From an uncultured bacterium (GTDB lineage: Bacteria > Cyanobacteriota > Vampirovibrionia > Gastranaerophilales > Gastranaerophilaceae), in the NCBI GenBank assembly GCA_902796305.1, contig CADBOJ010000085.1, positions 1 to 41,280 on the forward strand: 41,280 bases of DNA. Direction: 5' to 3'. The notes below the pieces were generated by a model. That model was given only the letters and a program-made list of their open reading frames with translations. It made no database searches and was not told the origin of the DNA. Below are positions 32,169 to 40,600 of the stretch, one piece after another (position 1 is the stretch's first letter; each line of letters begins with the position of its first letter). The position numbers and the translations under genes are program-made.

Positions 32169-32897
32169 TTATTTATATTTATATAAAATGTTTGAAATTT
32201 TTCTGGTAACTTCCGTTTTAAAAGAAACTTCGTCGGGATATTCGGCTAAAAAGTCTTTTATATTTATTTCATCCAAATATTCAATTTTATAATCAACCGT
32301 TTTGTCACCGACATCATATATGGGCTGATTAATTGAAAGAAATCTGTAACTTGTTTCTATATTTAATGCAACAATATTTCTTTGCGACTTAAAAGCAATC
32401 AAAGAAGCACCTCGTCTTATTTTAGGATGTTCATTTTTATCATGTCTTGAGCCCATTGGAAAAATAATAATATTTAGACCGTTATTCAGTTTCTCGCATG
32501 CCTTATTTAACCATTCGTCAATATTATTACTGTCCAATATAAACAATAAATCAACTATATCTTTAAAAAATAAGTTATTTGCAAGTTTTTGCGCTACAAA
32601 ACAGGTTGAATTCGGAATAATTGAAATCAACAGCAAAATATCGATATAGCTTGGATGAGTTGAAACAATAATTGAATTTTTAATATTTTTTAATTTCTCT
32701 ATTTCATCAACTTTTACATTAATTATTTTTACTTTGCATAAAATTCCGACAAAAAATTTCCATAATTTACGCAACATGTCATAGTCTTCATGTTTTGTTT
32801 TTATAAAGGGGAAAACAAAATATCTCACAAAAAGTGCACTTAGACCAAAAAAAGCAAAGAAAAAAACAACACCGGCGCCTCTTATAAATCTTTTCAT
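32169..32897 (-). CDS. PlsC-like acyltransferase
   Basis: This 242-residue protein has an N-terminal membrane helix (GAGVVFFFAFFGLSALFVRYF) and the HX4D motif STHPSYIDIL, followed by IIIFPMGSRHDKN, equivalent to the FPEGTR block with Met replacing Glu. The family transfers acyl groups to lysophospholipid-type acceptors. With the LpxL-like protein it forms the pair of membrane acyltransferases thought to anchor the polyene to lipid. Its start overlaps the chain-length-factor stop by one base (ATGA type). Confidence 0.85.
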   Translation of the reverse strand: MKRFIRGAGVVFFFAFFGLSALFVRYFVFPFIKTKHEDYDMLRKLWKFFVGILCKVKIINVKVDEIEKLKNIKNSIIVSTHPSYIDILLLISIIPNSTCFVAQKLANNLFFKDIVDLLFILDSNNIDEWLNKACEKLNNGLNIIIFPMGSRHDKNEHPKIRRGASLIAFKSQRNIVALNIETSYRFLSINQPIYDVGDKTVDYKIEYLDEINIKDFLAEYPDEVSFKTEVTRKISNILYKYK

Positions 32898-33499
32898 TAT
32901 GCCTTTCTTTCTATTTCAAAAAGAGAGGTTTTTAAAAAATTTGTTTCCCCTTTAAAAAATTCTATAAAATCTTCATAAACATCTTCGTCTTTATCTTTGT
33001 TTTTAGAATTGATTATATTTATTTTATATTCTTCACCGTCATTCTTTATTTTGGAAATATTAAGTCCGAATGCACGAAAAATATCTTTGTATACATCTGC
33101 ATAGCAAAATAAAATATTATTATATTCGGATATCATTGCAGACAACAATCCTGATGAAATAGTGTTTTTAAAACCCGACAATGCATTGTATACAACAGGT
33201 TTTTGCTTGTTTAATAAGAAAAAGCATACGGGATGGTTATGAACGGAGGCGCAAAATACATTTGGCGAAACTTCGTTTAATTCTTTATACTGAGAAATTA
33301 TTTTAAGCAGTCTGTCAATTTCTCCAAAACGTGAAGCATAAATTATATTTTCAATATTTTCAGAACAAACTTCATTCATAACCGAAATACTGATTTTATC
33401 AAGTGCGCTCATTCTTCTTCTTGAAATCTGCGGAATAAAATCAAGGATCAGATTATCTTTGTTATTTAAAAAATAAAACTTATTTATGTAAGCTTTCAT
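32897..33499 (-). CDS. Chain-length-factor-like ketosynthase fragment (Ketoacyl-synt_2 type)
   Basis: This 200-residue protein has the landmarks of the short ketosynthase-like family found in aryl polyene and flexirubin clusters: PQISRRRMSALDKISISVMNE, IIYASRFGEIDRLLKII, ELNEVSPNVFCASVHN, and a Ser/Gly turn in SGFKNTISSGLLSAM. It lacks the Cys-His-His triad and so cannot condense by itself; in characterised systems it pairs with a full ketosynthase. It is the first gene of the leftward arm, with the rightward arm starting 33 bp away. Confidence 0.82.
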   Translation of the reverse strand: MKAYINKFYFLNNKDNLILDFIPQISRRRMSALDKISISVMNEVCSENIENIIYASRFGEIDRLLKIISQYKELNEVSPNVFCASVHNHPVCFFLLNKQKPVVYNALSGFKNTISSGLLSAMISEYNNILFCYADVYKDIFRAFGLNISKIKNDGEEYKINIINSKNKDKDEDVYEDFIEFFKGETNFLKTSLFEIERKA

Positions 33500-33532
33500 G
33501 CTAATATTATATTATAAAAAGAGGGTTGAGTA
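33500..33532. promoter_or_regulatory. 33-bp divergent intergenic region of the polyene cluster
   Basis: Both arms start within 33 bp. The gap is nearly all A/T (TAATATTATATTATAAAAA) and offers -10-like hexamers on both strands, so at least one promoter must have its -35 box inside the opposite gene. GAGGG gives the ribosome site of the rightward TTG start. The two arms are probably expressed together. Confidence 0.4.
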
Positions 33533-34660
33533 TTGAAAATAACAAGTTATCAAGCAATTTGTAATTTGGGCGGTAATATTGATGAAATATACAAAAAAGC
33601 AATTAACGGCAATATAAATTGTTTTGAAAATATTAATACTTTTATTAAAGAAGATATCAGAGCAGGTTTAATCAAAACCGCCTTGGATAAAATTGAGGAT
33701 AAGAACTTTGATTTAAGATGCAACAGGGTTCTGCTAAAGGCAAGTTCTTTAATTGATAAAGAAATTACAAGATTAAAAGAAAAATACTCCCCCGAAAATA
33801 TTGCAATCGTATGTGCAACAACTAATTCAGGGGTGGAAGAATACGAAAAATCGCAAAATCAAATACATTCGGAATTATCAAATCCTGCATATTTTTTAAA
33901 AAATCATCTCGGGTTAAAAGGTTTTTATGCGACCGTTTCAACTGCCTGCTCGTCAGGATTAAAAGCATTTATTCTTGCAAAAGATTTATTAAAGAGTAAT
34001 TCGGCGCAAGCAGTTATTGTTGCCTGCGTTGATACTCTTGCAAAAATTCCGGCATACGGGTTTAATTCTCTTGAAATTTTATCAGATAATCCTTCCATTC
34101 CTTTTTCAAAAAACAGAAAAGGTATGAATTTAGGAGAAGCGGGAGTAATATTTATAACAGAAAAAGAAGCGGATAGCGGAATTGATATTTTAGGTCTCGG
34201 TGAAAGTTCGGACATTTTTCACCCCACAACTCCAAATCCTGAAGCAAAAGAAGCAATAATTGCAATTAAAAATGCTTTAGCTGAAGCAAAAATATGTGCA
34301 AGTGATGTTGATTATATAAATGTGCATGGAACAGGAACTATTGCTAACGATATTATGGAAGCAAATGCAATATTTAAAATATTTCCCGAAGCTACACCCG
34401 TAAGTTCAACAAAACCAATGACAGGTCATTGTCTTGGAGCAAGCGCCGGAATTGAAACCGCATTATGCTGTAAATTAATCGAGGAATTTGACGGCAGACT
34501 ATATCCTCATATGTATGACGGTGATTATGACGAAAATTTACCAAAACTGAATTTGGTGCAAAAAAATCAAAAATATAAAAAATGTAAAATTATAATGAAT
34601 AACTCTTTCGGTTTTGGGGGAGCAAATGTGATAATGATAATGGGGAAAAATGAACAATAA
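33533..34660 (+). CDS. Beta-ketoacyl-ACP synthase (FabF-like, first copy)
   Basis: This 375-residue condensing enzyme has the complete triad: TVSTACSSGLKAF (Cys 139), NVHGTGTIANDIMEA (His 265) and TKPMTGHCLGASAG (His 299), with the closing SFGFGGANV. It is shorter than FabF (about 410), mainly at the N-terminus. It probably elongates the polyene with malonyl-ACP, either alone or with the chain-length-factor protein. The start is a TTG at 33533 supported by GAGGG 7 bases upstream, since no ATG fits. It overlaps the dehydratase gene by 11 bp. Confidence 0.9.
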   Translation: MKITSYQAICNLGGNIDEIYKKAINGNINCFENINTFIKEDIRAGLIKTALDKIEDKNFDLRCNRVLLKASSLIDKEITRLKEKYSPENIAIVCATTNSGVEEYEKSQNQIHSELSNPAYFLKNHLGLKGFYATVSTACSSGLKAFILAKDLLKSNSAQAVIVACVDTLAKIPAYGFNSLEILSDNPSIPFSKNRKGMNLGEAGVIFITEKEADSGIDILGLGESSDIFHPTTPNPEAKEAIIAIKNALAEAKICASDVDYINVHGTGTIANDIMEANAIFKIFPEATPVSSTKPMTGHCLGASAGIETALCCKLIEEFDGRLYPHMYDGDYDENLPKLNLVQKNQKYKKCKIIMNNSFGFGGANVIMIMGKNEQ

Positions 34661-35096
34661 AAAATTTTTAGCAACTATATTACCTCATAAAGAACCTATG
34701 CTTTTAATTGATAACGTTATCGATTATTCAATTGAAGAGGGATGGCTCAAAGCTGAAGTTACGATAAGAGAAGAAAGTCTTTTTTATGACAAAAATTTGA
34801 AGGGTATAGACAGTGTTATCGGTATAGAATATATGGCGCAAACAATAGGATGCTACGCACACTATAAGAAAAAATTATCAAAACCGGAAGTGGGTTTTTT
34901 ATTGGGTACAAGACTGTATAACAATGCAATTAAAGTTTTTGAACTTGGAAAAACATATTATATAAAAGTTTTAGAAGTATTTGCTTCCGAAATATATTCT
35001 TTTGAATGTTTTATATATAATGATAAAAATGAGGAAGTTGCAAGTGCAACAATAAATGCATATCTAAAAAATACAAAGGAATTTGTTGATGAGTAA
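34650..35096 (+). CDS. Dehydratase partner (hotdog, ApeP-like)
   Basis: This 148-residue FabZ/FabA-like hotdog begins with ILPHKEPMLLIDNVID, the usual family opening. The active-site block reads LFYDKNLKGIDSVIGIEYMAQTIG: the catalytic Glu (60) is kept, but the place of the catalytic His is Tyr. The partner hotdog domain fused to the ligase has the opposite pattern. In characterised aryl polyene systems the dehydratase is a heterodimer with a shared site, and this pair fits. It overlaps both neighbours. Confidence 0.87.
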   Translation: MNNKKFLATILPHKEPMLLIDNVIDYSIEEGWLKAEVTIREESLFYDKNLKGIDSVIGIEYMAQTIGCYAHYKKKLSKPEVGFLLGTRLYNNAIKVFELGKTYYIKVLEVFASEIYSFECFIYNDKNEEVASATINAYLKNTKEFVDE

Positions 35097-35811
35097 AACA
35101 ATTTTAATAACGGGTTCAAGCAGAGGAATAGGTAAAGAAACCGCAATTTACCTTGCAAGTAATGGTTTTGACATAGTATTGCATTGCAACAAAAACAAAA
35201 ACAGTGCTTTGGAAGTTCAAAAAATCATTGAAGATATGGGTCAAAAAGCAAGAATTTTACAGTTTGATGTTTCCGACAGAGAACAGACCGAAAAAATTCT
35301 CTTGGAAGATATTGAGAAATACGGCATTTATTATGGAGTTGTTGTAAATGCCGGAATAACTGCAGATAATTTGTTCCCGATAATGTCCTATGACGAATGG
35401 GATAAAGTTATAAATACAAATCTAAACGGCTTTTATAACACTCTTCATCCTTTAATTTTACCCATGATACAAAATAAGAAGGGCAGGATAGTAGCGCTTT
35501 CTTCGGTTTCCGGAATAGCCGGAAACAAGGGGCAGACCAACTACTCAGCTTCAAAAGCGGGAATTATAGGAGCAGCCAAAAGCCTTGCAAGAGAAGTTGC
35601 AAAAAGAAATATAACCGTAAATTGCGTTGCCCCTGGTGTGATTGAATCGGACATGACCTCGGAAATTCCTTTTGAAGCAATAAAAGAAGCAATACCTATG
35701 CGCAGGATAGGCTCTGCAAGAGAAGTTGCAAGTTTAATTAATTATTTATTCTCCGAAGATGCCTCTTACATAACGGGGCAAGTAATATCCGTAAACGGAG
35801 GAATGTATTAA
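35089..35811 (+). CDS. 3-oxoacyl-ACP reductase (FabG-like)
   Basis: This 240-residue short-chain dehydrogenase has the NADPH motif TGSSRGIG (9-16), NAG (87-89), the Ser near 139, YSASK (Tyr 152, Lys 156), and a C-terminal SYITGQVISVNGGMY. It reduces the 3-keto intermediate in each elongation round. The ATG at 35089 has AAAGGA about 8 bases upstream; two in-frame TTG codons just before it are less likely. Its start overlaps the dehydratase stop and its stop overlaps the next start (TAATG). Confidence 0.93.
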   Translation: MSKTILITGSSRGIGKETAIYLASNGFDIVLHCNKNKNSALEVQKIIEDMGQKARILQFDVSDREQTEKILLEDIEKYGIYYGVVVNAGITADNLFPIMSYDEWDKVINTNLNGFYNTLHPLILPMIQNKKGRIVALSSVSGIAGNKGQTNYSASKAGIIGAAKSLAREVAKRNITVNCVAPGVIESDMTSEIPFEAIKEAIPMRRIGSAREVASLINYLFSEDASYITGQVISVNGGMY

Positions 35812-37037
35812 TGAGTAAAAGAGTTGTAATAACGGGGATGGCTTTAACAAGCCCTTTGGGTACGGGGGTTCAAAAAACATTTCACAGATTGCACGAACTT
35901 AAAAATTGCATTCAATACGACAAAGAGCTTGAACAATACAATGGTTTACATACAAGGCTTAATTCCCGCACTAAAGATTTTATTACCCCCGAAGATTTTA
36001 CAAGAAAAGTCACAAGAACTATGGGAAATGTTGCATTAATGGCAACGGTCATATCGAAAGAAGCTTTAATTGATGCCGGTTTACTTGATAGCCCCGTAAT
36101 TTCAAGCGGAGATACAGGAATTAGTTACGGTTCTTGTTCCGGTTCAATTGACGCCATAAAAGATTTTTATTCCGTTTGTGTTAATCATGATATAAAAAAT
36201 CTTAATTCGGGCTCTTATGTAAGAATGATGTCACACACGGCTGCAGTTAATATGTCGATATATTTTAAAACCCGCGGACGGATAATTCCAACTTCAAGCG
36301 CCTGTACATCCGGCTCTATGGCAATAGGATATGCATACGAAACCATAAAATCAGGTGCGCAAAAAATAATGATTTCCGGAGGTGCAGAAGAGTACACTGT
36401 TAGCAATATCGGAGTTTTTGATACACTATTTGCAACAAGTATCAAAAACAGCACACCTGAAATGACACCTTCCCCATTTGATGCATCAAGGGACGGACTG
36501 GTAATCGGCGATGGTGCTGCCACGTTGATACTTGAGGAATATGAGCATGCAAAAAGCAGAAATGCCAAAATTTACGCAGAGATTACAGGTTTTGCAACAA
36601 ATACCGACGGCACTCATATTACAAATCCCAATTCGGAAACAATGACCATAGTTATGGAAGAAGCATTGCGTAACGCTAAAATAAATTCAAAACAAATAGG
36701 CTATATAAATGCCCATGGAACAGGAACAATTAACGGCGATATTGCGGAAAGCATTGCAACTTATAATGTATTTGGCTCCAATACTCCAATCAGCTCAACA
36801 AAAAGTTATATAGGTCACACTCTGGGTGCATGCGGTGCAATTGAAGCAATTTTAGGTATTGAAATGATGAACAATAATTGGTTTCATCCTACTTTAAACC
36901 TTAAAAATCCCGATTCAAAATGCGCCGAACTTGATTATATAATGAATAACGCAAGAATAATTGATACGGAATACATTATGAGCAACAATTTCGCTTTCGG
37001 AGGAATAAACACTTCACTGATACTTAAAAGAGTATAA
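35811..37037 (+). CDS. Beta-ketoacyl-ACP synthase (FabF-like, second copy)
   Basis: This 408-residue condensing enzyme is of full FabF length, with TSSACTSGSMAIGY (Cys 165), NAHGTGTINGDIAES (His 302) and KSYIGHTLGACGAIE (His 336), and NNFAFGGINTSLIL at the end. Aryl polyene clusters typically have two KS of this sort, one for chain elongation and one for the first condensation or for pairing with the chain-length factor; which is which cannot be told here. It is coupled to FabG by a one-base overlap. Confidence 0.92.
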   Translation: MSKRVVITGMALTSPLGTGVQKTFHRLHELKNCIQYDKELEQYNGLHTRLNSRTKDFITPEDFTRKVTRTMGNVALMATVISKEALIDAGLLDSPVISSGDTGISYGSCSGSIDAIKDFYSVCVNHDIKNLNSGSYVRMMSHTAAVNMSIYFKTRGRIIPTSSACTSGSMAIGYAYETIKSGAQKIMISGGAEEYTVSNIGVFDTLFATSIKNSTPEMTPSPFDASRDGLVIGDGAATLILEEYEHAKSRNAKIYAEITGFATNTDGTHITNPNSETMTIVMEEALRNAKINSKQIGYINAHGTGTINGDIAESIATYNVFGSNTPISSTKSYIGHTLGACGAIEAILGIEMMNNNWFHPTLNLKNPDSKCAELDYIMNNARIIDTEYIMSNNFAFGGINTSLILKRV

Positions 37038-37038
37038 A

Positions 37039-37566
37039 ATGAAAATTTTTTATATAGATATAGAAAAATTTAAAAAAACACATTCTGATGATTTTTTGAA
37101 ATCTTATTGCGACATAAAAACTAACAATGAAAAAAGATTTCTCGAATATTCAACAGGCAGATTTCTTGTTAAAAGTATTGCAAAAGAATTTTACAACATA
37201 TCCGACCCGAAGATAATTTTAAACGGAAACGGTAAACCTGAGTTTAAGGATGCTGATTTACATTTTAATATCTCTCATTCTAAAAATATTGTAATAGCAT
37301 GTTTTGACAATGCTCATTGTGCAATAGATATTGAGTTTATTAAAAATAGAGATTTGAATAAACTGTCAAAATTTTTTAAAAAGGATTTTAAAACTCAAAA
37401 AGATTTTTATAAATTTTGGACATACAAAGAAGCAGAATATAAACTTGGTAAAAAAATTCAACATTATTATTGTCAGGAATTTTTATGTGATTATTACTTA
37501 ACCGTTGCATCGGAAAACAATATTTCAAAATCATCCGTTCTTTATCCTGTAGAATATCAATGTTAG
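37039..37566 (+). CDS. 4'-phosphopantetheinyl transferase (Sfp type)
   Basis: This 175-residue enzyme converts apo-ACP to holo-ACP using CoA. Landmarks are NGNGKPEF (62-69), HFNISHSKN (75-83), CAIDIEFI (94-101, with Asp 97 and Glu 99 as Mg ligands) and FWTYKEAEYKLGK (126-138). It is shorter than Sfp (about 225) at both ends. It starts 1 base after the KS stop and ends the rightward arm. A dedicated PPTase lets the cluster activate its two ACPs independently of the host enzyme. Confidence 0.9.
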   Translation: MKIFYIDIEKFKKTHSDDFLKSYCDIKTNNEKRFLEYSTGRFLVKSIAKEFYNISDPKIILNGNGKPEFKDADLHFNISHSKNIVIACFDNAHCAIDIEFIKNRDLNKLSKFFKKDFKTQKDFYKFWTYKEAEYKLGKKIQHYYCQEFLCDYYLTVASENNISKSSVLYPVEYQC

Positions 37567-37609
37567 AATGAATATTTTAAATATTTGATTATAAATATAA
37601 ATTCTGTAA

Positions 37610-40600
37610 TTAAATTCTGTTTATAAGACCCAAAACAGATTCGCGTTTAAGATTGTAAGCTTGAGAGAATAAGGACGATACCATATCTCTTTTAATATTA
37701 TTTAAAACAAAATTATGAGATTCTTCTGCCATATCACAATCCGTTATTACGGATTTTGCCAGACTGGCAGTAATTTTTCTCGTAGTATTTAATTCAAGCA
37801 TTTGTTCAAGCCTTGCCGATACTGCTCCGATTTTTGCCTTTTCACTATTTATATCATTCAGTGCATCATCAATTCTTTCAAGACTATCTTTTATTGATTC
37901 GGTATCGGTAAAATCAACATAAAAACTGCCGAGCTTAAAGGTCATAGATATGTTAAATACATCATCTGCATTTGGACCAACCTGAAATTCTATGTTTAGA
38001 GGTTGAGGAGTAATATCTAAACAATTGGTTATTATTGTATTCGTTCCATAATCAATAACATTGTTTTTATGTGCAGTACTTCCTCCATTAACGGTATTTC
38101 TGTCGCCCGATACAACACTAAATGTATCATTGTCTGCACCGCCTTTAACATTATTTAAGTCACCTTTTAATTCAAAGCTGTTTTTGCCGTTTGTTGTTGT
38201 AACGGTATTGTTGTTTCCTTTTATATCAATTTTATCATCATGGTTATTTAAAGATACCGTATTATTATCTCCGTTAAGTCTGAGCCTGTCTTGAGTGTTT
38301 AATGAACTTATATTGTTTTGGCTTCCGTTAACCGTTATTTCAATGTTTCTGGTTTCCACTGCGGTATTTTCAACTTCGTTATTATCCCCCTGAATATATA
38401 AATTTGCACCTTTTGCCGTTAAAGTACTGTTATTTCCGTTTATTGTAACATTTCCGGTGTCTGCTTTTATTGTTGCATTGTTTCCTGTTTGGTTAACTGT
38501 TGAATTACCCTTGGAAGTGATTTTGCTGTTTAAACCGGAGGATGTTATTGAACTGTCTCCTATTGATGTAATTACGGCATTGTCACCTTCAACACGGATA
38601 GAAGAATTTCCGTTTGATGAAATCGTTGTTTTATTTCCATTCATTGTAAATGTTGAATTTCCGGTTGAAGAAACACTGTTATTATATCCGCCTGAAGTAA
38701 CATTATTTGAATCACCCGATAGCGTCAATTCATTTTTATCACCATTAATATCAATTGTACTGTTGCCTCTTGCGCTTATAATATTTTGATTTCCCTCAAT
38801 ATTTAATGTATTGTTTCCACCGCCGGCAGCTACTGTATTACCGGTTCCGGAAACAAAAATTGTATTGCTTCCGGCTTCAGCCGTTATGTTATTATTATTG
38901 CCGTGCAATGATATATTATCGTTTCCGCCCGATAAATTAATATTATTATTTGATGCACCTGTTGCACTTTGTACGGTGTCATTGCCCGAACCCATATTAA
39001 TATTTGTATTATTGTCGGAATTAATGTATATTACATCGTTATCATCGCCCAAATCCACCGTTTTATTGGTTGAAGCATTAAGTATTACGGTATCAACTCC
39101 GGCACCCGAATATATAGCATTATTTGCTGTATTCATTGTTATGGTATCATTTCCATCATTTCCTCTTATAAGATTATTTGTACCGGATTTTGCGGTAATA
39201 ATATCTCTGTAATTGCTACCGTCAAGAGTATTATTACTACCCTCAATTGTTACAATATGTCTTTCGTAATCACTGCATTTTACTGTTAAATTAGAACCTG
39301 TCAGTATCAGCTCTCCGCTAACCGTATTATATCTGTATGAAAATGAGTTATTTGCTATATCGGAAGCAGTTTCCGTCGAGTTTGTAACAGTATATGTTTT
39401 ATTACCGAAAGTAAACGAATACTGTTCGCCAACATAAGTAAAATCGTGACTTCCGACATTGGTATCAATAATAGCACTTGTTACAGTATTATCCGTACCG
39501 TAATCGAGGTAATAATTTGTTCCTGCACCACCGTTTATAGTGTTTCCACTGCCATAAATAGCAAAATAATCATTACCGCTTTCACCGTTTATCGTATTAT
39601 TACTACCCGATATTTCAAATGTATCAGCACCTCCTCCTGCATTTATTGTATCATTGCTTCCGTTTACATAGAATGTATCATTACCGCTTCCTGCATTTAT
39701 TGTATCGTTATTTCCGTTTACATAGAATGTATCACTACCGCTTCCTGCAGTAACTCTTACTCCGGAATTTTCTATGTAAAACGTATTATTGCCTGATGTA
39801 TCCGAAACATTGCCGGTCTGCGCAGATGATAAGTATATTGTATCATCTCCTCCATCCCCGTATACAGAACAATTAACGTTAGCATATAACGTATCATTAC
39901 CGTTTGAGCCCCTAATTGTTCCACTGCCACCATTCATAGTAATTAAATCATTACCGTCGTCACCCTGTAACACAGCATATTCCGAATATATATCAGCGGT
40001 TAGCGTATCGTTACCACCTCCGCCGTATGCTTCGTTTCCTCTGCCTCTTACTAATATATTATCGTCTTTATTTCCTCCATGGAAAAATACCCACCTTCCC
40101 AATAACTCAACATTATGCGATTTGTTACTTTCTCCCGTTACGGTAATATTAGCTCCCGCAAAAGTAATCTTATCATTTTCGGAATCATATTTATATTGTA
40201 ATGATGATTCATGGTCTATATCATTTGATACTATATAGGTTCTGTTTCCTGAATTTGTTGCAATTGTAATAGATTTTGTTTCACCAGCCCCTATATTTAC
40301 GTTTGAAAACTTATTATTAGATATATCTAATACAGTGCCTTCCTTTGAACCCGTTAATTGATAAGTATTTGTTCCCGTACCGTATACAAACGATTTTTTA
40401 CAATTCCTGGCGTTGTTTACTTCGCCGTCTAAAGTTCCACCCCTTAAGGTATCATTTCCGTCACCAAGATTAACATAATCATATTCGTTATTGCGAACAT
40501 AAATTACTTCATCGTTACCATCTTCCATATAAACAACATTTTGACCGCCACCATTCTGGAATAATTTATCATTGCCATTGCCTGCGTATATTACATTTCT

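Noticed and set aside
33925-34215. Minus-strand frame antisense to the first ketosynthase
   Set aside because: It lies wholly inside the intact ketosynthase gene and shows no motif or ribosome site.
39540-39760. Regular short DNA repeats (CCGTTTACATAGAATGTATC-like) that could suggest a CRISPR array
   Set aside because: Repeats and 'spacers' are all in frame in the flagellin gene and encode the RTX-like FYVNG-NDTINAGSGND units.
38061-40238. Several long plus-strand frames antisense to the flagellin gene (for example 38457-38789, 38811-39212, 39789-40238)
   Set aside because: They arise from the repetitive Gly/Asn/Asp codons on the opposite strand, show low-complexity Ser/Leu/Pro or Ile/Thr/Cys patterns, and lack ribosome sites.
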